From contig NZ_CP074074.1 in the NCBI RefSeq assembly GCF_045788535.1, forward strand, positions 1,302,001-1,366,000: a stretch of DNA of 64,000 nt. Direction: 5' to 3'. Position numbers and translations under genes: made by a program. Below are positions 18,557-27,462 of this stretch, one piece after another; position 1 is the first letter of the stretch, and each line of letters starts with the position of its first letter. The notes under the pieces are model-generated. The model ran no database searches, was not told where the DNA came from, and saw only the letters and a list, made by a program, of their open reading frames with translations. The DNA is from Allotamlana fucoidanivorans. Its GTDB lineage: Bacteria > Bacteroidota > Bacteroidia > Flavobacteriales > Flavobacteriaceae.

Positions 18557-20863
18557 TTAATTTAAAGTATAGCGTAATCCAAAAAATAATCGTCTCCCTT
18601 GATTGGGGGCATAAACATAGGACGGATCAAAGGTTAGGGCATACGGGTTGTTTTCAGTGGGCATAACACCTCCAGGTTGCACTGTGATGGTTTGCCCTGT
18701 GGCAGGGCTGGTAGCCATGACAGGTTGGTCTGACTCATTGTAGTCTACTTGTCTATCAAACGGATCTTCAGATCTAGCAATAATAAACGGATTTCCTTTA
18801 TTAGGTGTCCAGTTTAAAAGATTTTTAATACCAGCGTAGATTTCAAAATTATTGAATCCGTTATAGGTAAATTGAATGTTTTGAATACTCCATGTTGGTG
18901 AATATTCACTACGCGGATCAAGTTCACCAAGCAGAGGTAAGCGCATGGGTCCATAAATATTTCCTGTATAATCTACCGTTATATTTGTTGGAAAATGTTT
19001 ATAAGATAAAGACCAAACCCCTGTAAACCGCTCCGTTAATATTTGTCGTGTTTTTTCGCCATCCTCTGTCTTTGAAACGTCTTGAAACGTGGCACCTAAT
19101 GATCCTTTAATACCATGACCTAAAATACCATCTATATTAAAGCTAAGGCCTTTGGTGGTTGAAAAGCCATCTAAATTTCTGTAAAATATTTTATTGGGAT
19201 CTGAATCATAATCGGGAATAATGGCATTGGTAAAATAGGTATACCAGGCAGAAGCATCAAAAGTGAATAGCATACCACTTTTTGTATATAATTTTTTGAG
19301 ATAGTTTAAGGTGATGTTATACGATGTTTCGGGTTCAAGCTCACCTTCTATAATAACATCTCTTGCGCCTGTAAGTGCAGCATGCTCTTCTGTAAACAGG
19401 TTAACTACCCTAAAACCAGTACCGGCGTTGAGTCTAATAATATCCTCTTCTGTGGGTTTAAACCTATATGCTAGTCTTGGTGTAACAATGGAACCATGGC
19501 GTTTATCATAATCATATCTAGCACCTAAAAGTAGACGTTGTTTTGAACTTAAGGTAATTTCATCCTGTACAAACACAGAGGGTATAGTAACTTCATCGGC
19601 AGTGTTGGTAGCAGGCGTATTATCATCATAAAAATTGTAGCGTGCAGCCAAACCAAAAAGAAGGTCATTGTTTTTTAGTGATTTATCCCAAAGGAGTTGC
19701 CCAAAACCTATGCGCTGTTTTGCTAGGTAGGGTGTGTCTCCGTATACGGAATTTTGATCATGGTCTGAATATGAAAACTGAAAGGTCATTTTTTCATGAA
19801 TGGGCAGTTGATAGTTTCCAATAATTTCATAACGCGAGGTGTAGATGCTTTCTCCATAAATAACATCACCGCCACGATAGGTTTTGTTCCATTGCATTTC
19901 GCCGCCCCAACGGTCTTCATAAAAATAGCGTCCTGCCAAAGAGAATAATCTGTTGTTTTTTCGTTTGAAATTCCACTTTTGAAAAACCGAAATACGATCT
20001 TGAAGGGTAACATCGGTAAAGTTATCCTGATTTTTATCAATAGGGTTGGAGTAGTTGTAGTAGTTTGCCCCGATGAGTACATCGGTTTTTCTCCCAACCT
20101 TTGCTTTAAGTCCTGCGTCAAAATTAAATTCGCCCCAATCACTTAAATAGCTATCAGCAAACACCACGGGAGCATTTTCAGGTAATTTGGTAATGATGTT
20201 TATCAGGCCGCCCACGGCTTCACTGCCATATAGTGATGATGCTGGGCCTTTAACAATTTCAACTTGTTCAATAAGGGAATTGGGTATTCCTGATAACCCA
20301 TAAACGGTTGACAGTCCACTAACTATAGGCATACCGTCAATAAGAACCAATGTATATGGGCCCTCAAGACCATTAATATGAATATCGCCAGTATTACACA
20401 CATTACAGTTTAATTGCGGGCGCACGCCATTTACATTTTGCAGGGCTTCAAAAATATTTGGTGTTGGATTTTTTTTAAAAAAGGCAGGTGCATAGACCTC
20501 AACGGGCACTGGGCTTTCTAACCTTGAAACGGCTTTTAACGTACCAGTAACAATAACTTCGTCAAGGCTTTCAGACTCCTCGAGTTCGAAATTTATTGTA
20601 GCTGTTTTGCCTTCTGTTACTAAAATTTGCTTTTCTACTTTTTTAAAGCCCGTAAACGAGGCTACAATGGTATACTTGCCAGGTGCAATGTTTTTTATGA
20701 TATAGAAGCCGTCTTCGTTACTTGAACTTCCTTTTGAATTGTTTTTAAGGTATACATTAACAAAAGGAAGGGGAGCCCCGTTTGCACGTGTTGTGCCAGC
20801 AATATGTTGTCCGGTTGCGCTTAAACTTAAAATACTAATAAGGAGTATGATAAGGTTTTTCAT
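18557..20863 (-). CDS. TonB-dependent outer-membrane receptor of the metal-uptake operon (768 aa)
   Basis: A ligand-gated porin expected to bring metal or a metal chelate across the outer membrane. A signal peptide is followed by a carboxypeptidase-like beta domain (about 20-100), the plug with LDEVIVTGTLKAVS as TonB-box region, and a 22-strand barrel ending in LFFGLRYTLN. The plug holds a CNVCNTGDI motif at about 155-163 that could touch metal. It is the first gene of the operon that continues with the TroA-like lipoprotein and ABC genes, and it is divergent from the DtxR-type regulator. Confidence 0.93.
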   Translation of the reverse strand: MKNLIILLISILSLSATGQHIAGTTRANGAPLPFVNVYLKNNSKGSSSNEDGFYIIKNIAPGKYTIVASFTGFKKVEKQILVTEGKTATINFELEESESLDEVIVTGTLKAVSRLESPVPVEVYAPAFFKKNPTPNIFEALQNVNGVRPQLNCNVCNTGDIHINGLEGPYTLVLIDGMPIVSGLSTVYGLSGIPNSLIEQVEIVKGPASSLYGSEAVGGLINIITKLPENAPVVFADSYLSDWGEFNFDAGLKAKVGRKTDVLIGANYYNYSNPIDKNQDNFTDVTLQDRISVFQKWNFKRKNNRLFSLAGRYFYEDRWGGEMQWNKTYRGGDVIYGESIYTSRYEIIGNYQLPIHEKMTFQFSYSDHDQNSVYGDTPYLAKQRIGFGQLLWDKSLKNNDLLFGLAARYNFYDDNTPATNTADEVTIPSVFVQDEITLSSKQRLLLGARYDYDKRHGSIVTPRLAYRFKPTEEDIIRLNAGTGFRVVNLFTEEHAALTGARDVIIEGELEPETSYNITLNYLKKLYTKSGMLFTFDASAWYTYFTNAIIPDYDSDPNKIFYRNLDGFSTTKGLSFNIDGILGHGIKGSLGATFQDVSKTEDGEKTRQILTERFTGVWSLSYKHFPTNITVDYTGNIYGPMRLPLLGELDPRSEYSPTWSIQNIQFTYNGFNNFEIYAGIKNLLNWTPNKGNPFIIARSEDPFDRQVDYNESDQPVMATSPATGQTITVQPGGVMPTENNPYALTFDPSYVYAPNQGRRLFFGLRYTLN

Positions 20864-20877
20864 GATTTAAGTTTTTG

Positions 20878-20909
20878 CAAATATAAAATAAAATTTAGAT
20901 TAGTCTAAA
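20878..20909 (-). promoter_or_regulatory. Promoter of the TonB-ABC operon with overlapping candidate DtxR/MntR operator
   Basis: The minus strand has TATATTTG (plus 20878-20885) as -7 box. Eight bases upstream, 20894-20909 holds TTTAGATTAGTCTAAA, with 6-base arms TTTAGA/TCTAAA. Its outer end, TTTA on the minus strand, falls 20 bases from the -7 box, so a bound repressor would cover the -33 region. The gene on the other side encodes a DtxR-family repressor. Confidence 0.65.
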
Positions 20910-20934
20910 AATTATTTTAATGTAATAAATATTA

Positions 20935-20942
20935 TATCTTTG
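20935..20942 (+). promoter_or_regulatory. -7 box of the DtxR/MntR-family regulator gene
   Basis: TATCTTTG is an exact TAnnTTTG, 21 bases before the ATG at 20964. The candidate operator lies 25 bases upstream, so autoregulation is possible. Confidence 0.6.
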
Positions 20943-20963
20943 CGTAGTGACTAAATTATATTC

Positions 20964-21620
20964 ATGATTACCCTTACAGAAGAGAACTATATCAAGGCGA
21001 TTTATCACTTAGGGAAGTACGGTGCCCACAATGTGAGTACCAATGCTATTGCTAAAGAAATGGAAACTAAGGCCTCATCGGTGACCGATATGGTGAAGAA
21101 GCTTTCTGAAAAAGGGTATGCCGACTACAAGAAATACCAAGGCGTTACTTTAACCGAAGAAGGAAAGGAAATTGCTTTGAGCATTGTGAGAAAACACCGC
21201 TTATGGGAGGTGTTTTTAGTAGATCATTTAAACTTTTCTTGGGATGAGGTTCATGAGGTAGCCGAACAATTGGAACATATAAAATCTAAAAAATTGATTG
21301 AGCAGTTGGATGCTTTTTTAGGATTTCCAACGCATGATCCGCATGGAGATCCTATACCCGATAAATCTGGACATATTAAAAAAATAGATAAAATTTTGCT
21401 TTCAGAAGCCCAAGTAGGGCATCGAGGTATTTGTGTAGGTGTAAAGGATTCTTCGTCTAATTTTCTTAAATATTTAGATAAGAATAGCATTGCCTTGGGT
21501 ACTGAAATTGAAATTATTCACCGCGAACCTTTTGATCATTCTATTACAATACAAGCTAACAATAAAGAACTTATTATTTCAAACTTGATAGCCAATAACT
21601 TATTTATTAGAGTTTCTTAG
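20964..21620 (+). CDS. DtxR/MntR-family metal-dependent regulator (218 aa)
   Basis: A probable metal-sensing repressor. The winged helix covers residues 1-75 (VSTNAIAKEMETKASSVTDMVKKLSEKGY). The dimerisation and metal region follows with His78, Glu101, Glu104 and His105 in the pattern EQLEH. MntR has Glu99-x-x-Glu102-His103 here, while iron-sensing DtxR has Cys at the first position, so Mn selectivity is suggested. Residue 8 is Asn where MntR has Asp8 and DtxR has Met10, and residue 11 is Lys rather than Glu. A C-terminal SH3/FeoA-like domain (about 145-218) is present. It is divergent from the TonB-ABC operon. Confidence 0.92.
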   Translation: MITLTEENYIKAIYHLGKYGAHNVSTNAIAKEMETKASSVTDMVKKLSEKGYADYKKYQGVTLTEEGKEIALSIVRKHRLWEVFLVDHLNFSWDEVHEVAEQLEHIKSKKLIEQLDAFLGFPTHDPHGDPIPDKSGHIKKIDKILLSEAQVGHRGICVGVKDSSSNFLKYLDKNSIALGTEIEIIHREPFDHSITIQANNKELIISNLIANNLFIRVS

Positions 21621-21645
21621 ATTGCTTTAATATTTTTAAAATAGA

Positions 21646-22530
21646 TTATGATTTAAATCGTACTGTCTTCTTTATGAATTTTGGAAACTCTTTTATGGGC
21701 GTTATGGTTAAATCTTTGTAGTAACACGCAGCGGCTTCTGATTGAATTTGTATTTGTCCTTCCGTTAAAGGTTTTCCTGTTTCAGGGTTTATAGCGTTTT
21801 CAACAACCATAACTATTTGTCCGTTTACCACGTGTACTGCATCATTTCCTAATACATATATTTCTAAATGATTCCATTGCCCGTGTGGCATGTCGGGTTC
21901 AATATAGGCATGAATATAGCCATTGCCTTCAAAATAGGTGTCTTGGGTTGGGTCATATTGTTTCTTTTGAGCATTGCCTCGAATTTCAACCTTTGGACCA
22001 GAAACTTTAGGAATTTCAGTGTTTCCAGAAAGCGGAATGAAATCACCAAGATCTGTTTCCTGTACTTGATATTCTAAGCTGGTTTTCCACGTTTTCCAAA
22101 ACCTTCCATGAGCTCCATAGGCATGGTACAAAATACCAGAATCTCTTTTGGCGTTAAGCCGAGGTTCCCATTTTTTATCGCCCCATTTAAACTTAACACT
22201 CAAATGATAGTTGCTAAAGTTTTTTTCTGTGGTGAGTCCGCCATAAATTTCACCTGTAATTTTTAGAACAAGGCTGCCTTCTTCTTCAATAACAGAGAAC
22301 ACCTGTTTTGCGTCTTGGTTTAAGCCAATGGGTGTACCACTGTTTACATTGTTAGATTGATACGTGCCTTCAGGAAGTCCTTTTACCGTGGTATGCGGAA
22401 CACCAAGCCATGTTTCAAATTGACTCAAATTAGCATCCAATAAGGCAATTGATTTTGATTTATTCTGGCTATATGTTAAAAGGGAAGCTGCAAAGCATAG
22501 GCATAAAAAGAGTCTTAACTTAAAATACAT
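21646..22530 (-). CDS. Secreted DUF1080 (3-keto-disaccharide hydrolase-like) protein (294 aa)
   Basis: A signal peptide (about 21 residues, ending near SLLTYSQ) exports it. The fold is the concanavalin-like jelly roll of DUF1080, with FSNYHLSVKFKWGDKKWEPR, RDSGILYHAYG and GQWNHLEIYVLGNDAVHVVNG. Related proteins act on 3-keto glucosides or are linked with glycan breakdown. No oxidoreductase partner is adjacent, so the substrate is unknown. It ends convergently with the DtxR-type regulator, only 25 bases away. Confidence 0.85.
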   Translation of the reverse strand: MYFKLRLFLCLCFAASLLTYSQNKSKSIALLDANLSQFETWLGVPHTTVKGLPEGTYQSNNVNSGTPIGLNQDAKQVFSVIEEEGSLVLKITGEIYGGLTTEKNFSNYHLSVKFKWGDKKWEPRLNAKRDSGILYHAYGAHGRFWKTWKTSLEYQVQETDLGDFIPLSGNTEIPKVSGPKVEIRGNAQKKQYDPTQDTYFEGNGYIHAYIEPDMPHGQWNHLEIYVLGNDAVHVVNGQIVMVVENAINPETGKPLTEGQIQIQSEAAACYYKDLTITPIKEFPKFIKKTVRFKS

Positions 22531-22555
22531 GTTGCGTGTTTTTTACAAGTGTACT

Positions 22556-22563
22556 CAAATGTA
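22556..22563 (-). promoter_or_regulatory. -7 box of the DUF1080 gene
   Basis: CAAATGTA reads TACATTTG on the minus strand, an exact TAnnTTTG, 26 bases upstream of the start codon. Confidence 0.5.
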
Positions 22564-22638
22564 ATAAAAATAGATAAGCTATAGCCTTGAAAATATTGGT
22601 ATAGCACAATTTGTATTTCAGGACATTATGATAATCTG

Positions 22639-22773
22639 CTAGTGGCAACCACAATCTTCATTGCCACACGCTTTTTTGGGTTTTGATTTTTTCCAAAAGA
22701 ACTTTTTAATTAAAAAAGCCACAGCCAGTCCAACTGCAGAAAAAGCTAATATATTTTGTACTATGGTATTCAT
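22639..22773 (-). CDS. Small FeoB-associated Cys-rich membrane protein (44 aa)
   Basis: A 44-residue frame begins 28 bases after the feoB stop. One membrane helix (about 4-22, NTIVQNILAFSAVGLAVAF) is followed by a basic stretch (KKFFWKKSKPKK) and ends in ACGNEDCGCH with three cysteines and a terminal His. This is the layout of the FeoB-associated Cys-rich membrane proteins. A role in handling Fe(II) at the cytoplasmic face of FeoB is likely but unproven. It is the last gene of the feo operon. Confidence 0.85.
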   Translation of the reverse strand: MNTIVQNILAFSAVGLAVAFLIKKFFWKKSKPKKACGNEDCGCH

Positions 22774-22801
22774 ACCTTTAAAGGTCGTAAAAAAGTGGTA
22801 A

Positions 22802-24901
22802 TTATTTCAATAATTGGAAGGCAATTAAAGCAACAATATATGCAAAAGAAGACATCAAGGCTAATTGAAGTGAAGGCCATTTCCAAGAATTGGTCTCTCT
22901 TTTTACCACAGCCAAAGTACTCATACACTGCATAGCAAAGGCATAAAAAAGTAGCAAGGATATTCCAGAAGCAAAATTAAACAAAGGCCCTCCCAAAATA
23001 GGATTGACTTCGCCAGCCATTCTATTTTTAATCGTTTCTTCATCGTCACTTCCTACACTGTAAATTGTGGCTAATGTACCAACAAACACCTCACGAGCAG
23101 CAAACGAACTTACAATAGCAATGCCAATTTTCCAGTCGTAACCCAAAGGTCTTATAACGGGTTCAATGGCTCTTCCTGTAATTCCTATAAAAGAATGCTC
23201 TAACTTATGTGATGTTATTTTATTTTGAAGTTCTTCGTCGCTTAAATTTTGCGAGGCAAATTGGGTTTTAACAATTTCTTCAGCATTATTAAATTGTTCT
23301 CCAGGGCCATATGAAGCCAAAAACCATAATACAATAGAAATAGCCAAAATAATTTTACCAGCTCCAAAAACAAATGCTTTTGTTTTTTCAACAACGGTTA
23401 GCACTACGTTTTTAAAAAGTGGTAATTTATAGTTGGGCATTTCAACCACAAAGAAAGATTTACTTTTTATTTGAAGCACTTTATTAAGGATATAAGCTGA
23501 AATGACTGCGGTTCCAAAGCCGATTAAGTACAGTAACATTAGGGTTAACGCTTGATAGCTTAAGCCCAAGAAGCGCCCTTCTGGTATTACCAAAGCAATT
23601 ATAATAAGGTATACAGGCAGTCTGGCTGAACACGTTGTGAATGGGGTGACTAAAATGGTGATTAAGCGTTCTTTCCAACTTTCAATATTTCTTGTAGCCA
23701 TAATAGCTGGAATGGCACAGGCTGTACCAGAAATAAGAGGCACGACACTCTTACCACTTAAACCAAAACGCCTCATAACACGATCCATTAAAAATACCAC
23801 ACGGCTCATATAGCCACTTTCTTCAAGAATAGAGATGAATAGAAAGAGAAAGGCAATTTGAGGAATAAAAATAACAATACCGCCTAACCCAGGAATAATA
23901 CCTTCGGTAAGCAAGCTGGTAAAGGCGCCGTCGGGGAGTAAGTTAGCTAACCACTCACTTAATGAAGCAAAAGAGGCATCAATGAAATCCATTGGCACCG
24001 TAGCCCAGTCATAAATAGCTTGAAAAATAAGAAGCAGAATGGCAAAAAATATAATATACCCCCAAAATTTATGGGTTAAAATACGGTCAAATTTGGTGCG
24101 TAAATCTTTGGCCTGTGTTACATCAATGGTTTGCCCAACTTTTAAAACGTTGTTAATAAATTGATAGCGTTTTATGGTTTCCTTTTGCTGTAAACGTTTT
24201 AAGTCGGCATTAGTTTTTGTCTTGAAATCGGCCACCGCATCCACTTCGTTACGATCTACTTTCCCAAAATTAACATCTTGTGTAATAACCAACCACAATT
24301 TGTACATGAGTTGATTTGGAAAGGTTTTTTTCAAATTTTCAAAATACGTAACGTCAATGGAAGCAATATCTAAACAAGGTTTTACAGAAACATCTTTGTA
24401 ATTAGAAATAAGCTGTTTTAATTCATCAATACCTTGTTTTTTTCTGGTGCTAACCAAGGCAATTTTTGTTTGAAGCTCCTTTTCTAAATGCTCAATATCC
24501 AATGAAATACCCTTGTAGCTCATTCTGTCGGCCATGTTTATCACCAAGATGGTAGGTATTTGTAAATCTTTTATTTGTGTAAATATTAAAAGATTACGCT
24601 TTAGGTTTTCAACATCAGTAACTACAACAGCAATATCAGGAAAGTCTTTGTTATTTTGATTTAAAAGAAGTTCAATAACTACGCTTTCATCTAATGAAGA
24701 GGCGTTTAAGCTGTAGGTTCCTGGTAAATCTATAATATGAGCTTTTACGCCTCTGGGGAGCTTACAAACTCCCTCCTTTTTTTCAACAGTAATACCAGGA
24801 TAGTTTCCTACTTTTTGGTTTAAACCCGTTAAAGCATTAAATACCGAGGTTTTTCCTGTGTTTGGGTTACCAATTAGTGCAACATTAATCTGTTTACTCA
24901 T
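22802..24901 (-). CDS. feoB: Ferrous iron transporter FeoB (699 aa)
   Basis: Imports Fe(II) across the inner membrane. The N-terminal G domain has G1 GNPNTGKTS at 11-19, G3 DLPGTYSL, and NMADRMS as the G4 region. A GDI-like helical spacer follows, then the membrane domain with two Gate repeats (GGIVIFIPQIAFLFLFISILEESG region around 340; CSARLPVYLIIIALVIP around 425). Full length. It overlaps feoA by 8 bases, indicating coupling, and precedes the small Cys-rich partner. Confidence 0.96.
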   Translation of the reverse strand: MSKQINVALIGNPNTGKTSVFNALTGLNQKVGNYPGITVEKKEGVCKLPRGVKAHIIDLPGTYSLNASSLDESVVIELLLNQNNKDFPDIAVVVTDVENLKRNLLIFTQIKDLQIPTILVINMADRMSYKGISLDIEHLEKELQTKIALVSTRKKQGIDELKQLISNYKDVSVKPCLDIASIDVTYFENLKKTFPNQLMYKLWLVITQDVNFGKVDRNEVDAVADFKTKTNADLKRLQQKETIKRYQFINNVLKVGQTIDVTQAKDLRTKFDRILTHKFWGYIIFFAILLLIFQAIYDWATVPMDFIDASFASLSEWLANLLPDGAFTSLLTEGIIPGLGGIVIFIPQIAFLFLFISILEESGYMSRVVFLMDRVMRRFGLSGKSVVPLISGTACAIPAIMATRNIESWKERLITILVTPFTTCSARLPVYLIIIALVIPEGRFLGLSYQALTLMLLYLIGFGTAVISAYILNKVLQIKSKSFFVVEMPNYKLPLFKNVVLTVVEKTKAFVFGAGKIILAISIVLWFLASYGPGEQFNNAEEIVKTQFASQNLSDEELQNKITSHKLEHSFIGITGRAIEPVIRPLGYDWKIGIAIVSSFAAREVFVGTLATIYSVGSDDEETIKNRMAGEVNPILGGPLFNFASGISLLLFYAFAMQCMSTLAVVKRETNSWKWPSLQLALMSSFAYIVALIAFQLLK

Positions 24902-25130
24902 TAGTTACCTTTTCAATTAAAATGTGAGCTGCCGTTTCTTTTCTAATAGCAAGATGAGACCCATTTATATTTAAATACATAGGGTCTTGAAATGGCGCTA
25001 CTTGAACAAGTTTTACTGAATTACCAGGTAAACATCCCATTTCTAAAAGCTTTAGCGGAATGTGAATGGATGACACATCAGTAATGATAGCGTCTTCTCC
25101 TCGTTTTAAATGTGCTAAAGTATCTTGCAA
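24894..25130 (-). CDS. feoA: FeoA SH3-like protein (78 aa)
   Basis: A small cytoplasmic SH3-fold partner of FeoB. Typical FeoA features are LLEMGCLPGNSVKLVQVAPFQDPMYL and the ending LAIRKETAAHILIE. The start is TTG at 25128-25130: an in-frame TAA lies three codons upstream and no ATG is available. The first residues read MQDTLAHLKRGEDAII. Confidence 0.9.
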   Translation of the reverse strand: MQDTLAHLKRGEDAIITDVSSIHIPLKLLEMGCLPGNSVKLVQVAPFQDPMYLNINGSHLAIRKETAAHILIEKVTNE

Positions 25131-25135
25131 TGTTA

Positions 25136-25185
25136 TTTAGATTGATTTTAAAGAAGCAAAAATAGTGTAAAAAATTAGCCTAAAA
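25136..25185 (-). promoter_or_regulatory. feoAB promoter with candidate DtxR/MntR-type operator
   Basis: The minus strand -7 box TATTTTTG is at 25157-25164. At 25174-25185 the minus strand reads TTTTAGGCTAAT, matching TTTTAGACTAAT in the TonB-ABC promoter at 11 of 12 positions and lying in the same zone between -7 and -33. A second partial copy, TTTAGATT, lies at 25136-25143 close to the feoA start. This suggests shared metal regulation. Confidence 0.55.
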
Positions 25186-25201
25186 AAATGTATTTATAAA
25201 A

Positions 25202-25876
25202 CTATTGCTGGTATTCTTCTTTTAGAATTTTGATGTCTTTTAAAAGACGCAAAATATCTTCTGAATTTGTGCCGTCATAAAACCCACGTATTTGCCGTTT
25301 TTTGTCTATGAGCATAAAGTTTTCGGTATGAATCATGTCAAAGGGACCACCATCGCCGTTATCTTTTACGGCTAAATAGCTTTTTCTGGCAAGCTCATAA
25401 ATTTGCTTTTTATCACCAGTTACTAAATTCCATTTTTCGTCATTAACTCCCTTTTTGTTTGCGTACTGTCTTAATTGTGCCACAGTATCAATATCTGGTG
25501 TTACCGAATGTGATAACAGCATCACCTCGTCATCATTTAAAATCTCTTTTTGTATATCTGCCATGTGGTTGGTCATAATAGGGCATATCGTTTGGCAGGT
25601 GGTAAAAAAGAAATCAGCCACATATATTTTATCCTTGTAAGCTTCTTGAGTTATAATGTTTCCGTTTTGATTAACCAGACTAAAATCTGCTATTTTATGG
25701 TATTTCTTTTTGTATTGTATCGTGCTGTCTACCAATTCTGTGCTTACCATAGCGGGTTGGTAAATAGGGAGCGGTTGGTAAACGTTCAGCGTATTATAAA
25801 TAAGGGCTATGATGACAATAGAAATGATTGTAAAAGCAATGGCAAATTTTTTGTACGCTTTAAAAAACGATAGCAT
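25202..25876 (-). CDS. SCO1/SenC family protein (224 aa)
   Basis: A membrane-anchored thioredoxin-fold protein, usually linked to copper delivery to cytochrome oxidase or to redox sensing. An N-terminal anchor helix spans about 10-30. The copper-binding CxxxC is in FFTTCQTICPIM (Cys94, Cys98), and the conserved His is in DMIHTENFMLID near 182. No copper or oxidase genes are adjacent. It precedes feoA by 71 bases, but feoA has its own promoter, so co-regulation is uncertain. Confidence 0.9.
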   Translation of the reverse strand: MLSFFKAYKKFAIAFTIISIVIIALIYNTLNVYQPLPIYQPAMVSTELVDSTIQYKKKYHKIADFSLVNQNGNIITQEAYKDKIYVADFFFTTCQTICPIMTNHMADIQKEILNDDEVMLLSHSVTPDIDTVAQLRQYANKKGVNDEKWNLVTGDKKQIYELARKSYLAVKDNGDGGPFDMIHTENFMLIDKKRQIRGFYDGTNSEDILRLLKDIKILKEEYQQ

Positions 25877-25901
25877 GCGAACTTATATAAAATTATAAAC
25901 A

Positions 25902-25909
25902 CAAAAATA
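25902..25909 (-). promoter_or_regulatory. -7 box of the SCO1-family gene
   Basis: CAAAAATA reads TATTTTTG on the minus strand, an exact TAnnTTTG, 26 bases upstream of the start codon. Confidence 0.5.
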
Positions 25910-26006
25910 CAATGAATTACGGATTTGGTTGTTAGATTTTTAGTTTAAAATGGTGTTAAAAAGAGATGCATACCGTAATAGTTTTTTCAAAGTTGGTTTA
26001 AAACGT

Positions 26007-26014
26007 TACTTTTG
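26007..26014 (+). promoter_or_regulatory. -7 box of rseP
   Basis: TACTTTTG matches TAnnTTTG and lies 30 bases before the ATG at 26044. The region near 25982-25987 is only T-rich, with no clear TTTG. Confidence 0.5.
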
Positions 26015-26043
26015 TGCGATTATAAAAAAATGTTAGACGATAT

Positions 26044-27390
26044 ATGGAATTTGTTATAAAGATATCTCAGTTTTTATTAAGCTTATCACTACTGATTATT
26101 CTTCATGAATTAGGGCACTTTATTCCTGCCAAAGCTTTTAAAACTCGGGTAGAAAAGTTTTACTTGTTTTTTGATGTCAAGTTCTCACTGTTTAAAAAGA
26201 AAATAGGAGAAACGGTATACGGTATAGGGTGGTTGCCTTTAGGAGGGTATGTGAAAATTTCGGGCATGATTGATGAGAGTATGGATACCGAGCAAATGGC
26301 ACAAGAACCACAACCTTGGGAATTTCGGTCTAAACCAGCATGGCAAAGATTAATAATTATGTTAGGTGGTGTTACCGTAAATTTCTTGTTAGCCATATTA
26401 ATTTACATCGGCATGAGTTATTTTTATGGTGATATCTTTCTTCCTAATGAAAATATAAAAGACGGATTACTTATTGAAAGTTCTGTAGCTAATAAAGCAG
26501 GATTACAAACTGGTGATAAGATTATAGCTGTAGATGGTGATGAGATTGAAACTTTTTCTCAAATTACTGAAAAGGTGTTGTTTGGTAAAGTTATCACCAT
26601 TGAGAGAGATGGGAGACAATCTACCATCACGATGCCAGAAGATTTCCTATCACAATTGATGGATGCCAAAGAAAAAGGGTTTATAAATTTAAGACAACCC
26701 TTTATTGTTATGAAAGTACCTGATACATCTTTTAATTATACCAGCGGTTTAAAAGAAGGCGACATGCTTGTTGGATTGAATGGTGTTTCAACAAAATATG
26801 CCGATCAAGTAAAAACACAATTAGAAGCATTTAAAGGTCAAAGCGTAACAGGAATAGTAAAAAGAGACGATCAAGAGATTGAAGTTCCTCTTAAGATTAG
26901 TGATGAAGCTAAATTAGGTTTAGTGATTGCTGGCGGATCTACTTTTGAAACCTTGGAAGCTTTAGGATATTATGATTTTGAAGTTAAAGATTATGGGGTA
27001 CTAGAAGCATTTCCTGTAGGGTTGAAAAAAGCCAAAGACAAAATTGTGTCATATTGGGATCAACTAGGGGCTATTTTTACGCCCAGCACAGGTGCTTATA
27101 AAGGTGTAGGTGGCTTTAAAGCTATATATGATATTTTTCCAAGTTCATGGAGCTGGCAGGTGTTTTGGAACATTACAGCCTTTCTTTCTATCATGTTAGG
27201 TGTGTTAAACTTGTTACCTATCCCTGCGTTAGATGGCGGTCACGTCATGTTTCTATTATATGAAATGATATCAGGAAGAAAGCCAGGAGATAAGTTTATG
27301 GAGTATGCTCAAATGGTTGGGTTCTTTATTTTAATTGCGCTTGTGCTGTTTGCCAATGGAAACGATATTTATAAAGCCATTTTTGGGTAA
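26044..27390 (+). CDS. rseP: RIP zinc metalloprotease RseP (site-2 protease, 448 aa)
   Basis: An intramembrane protease that cleaves anti-sigma factors and remnant signal peptides. The zinc motif HELGH is at residues 21-25 in the first membrane helix. Two PDZ-like regions follow (GLQTGDKIIAVDGDEI near 155 and GLKEGDMLVGLNGVSTKY near 235). The C-terminal motif NLLPIPALDGGH supplies the third ligand. Full length for the family. Confidence 0.95.
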   Translation: MEFVIKISQFLLSLSLLIILHELGHFIPAKAFKTRVEKFYLFFDVKFSLFKKKIGETVYGIGWLPLGGYVKISGMIDESMDTEQMAQEPQPWEFRSKPAWQRLIIMLGGVTVNFLLAILIYIGMSYFYGDIFLPNENIKDGLLIESSVANKAGLQTGDKIIAVDGDEIETFSQITEKVLFGKVITIERDGRQSTITMPEDFLSQLMDAKEKGFINLRQPFIVMKVPDTSFNYTSGLKEGDMLVGLNGVSTKYADQVKTQLEAFKGQSVTGIVKRDDQEIEVPLKISDEAKLGLVIAGGSTFETLEALGYYDFEVKDYGVLEAFPVGLKKAKDKIVSYWDQLGAIFTPSTGAYKGVGGFKAIYDIFPSSWSWQVFWNITAFLSIMLGVLNLLPIPALDGGHVMFLLYEMISGRKPGDKFMEYAQMVGFFILIALVLFANGNDIYKAIFG

Positions 27391-27407
27391 AAAATTTTAA
27401 AAAATTA

Positions 27408-27438
27408 TTTGCAGTAATTAAAAAACAGTTTATATTTG
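27408..27438 (+). promoter_or_regulatory. Textbook -33/-7 promoter of tRNA-Asn
   Basis: TTTG at 27408-27411 and TATATTTG at 27431-27438 are separated by 19 bases, matching the Bacteroidota consensus exactly. Transcription would begin about 15-20 bases before the mature tRNA. Confidence 0.8.
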
Positions 27439-27462
27439 CACTCGCTAAAGCAAAGCACATCT

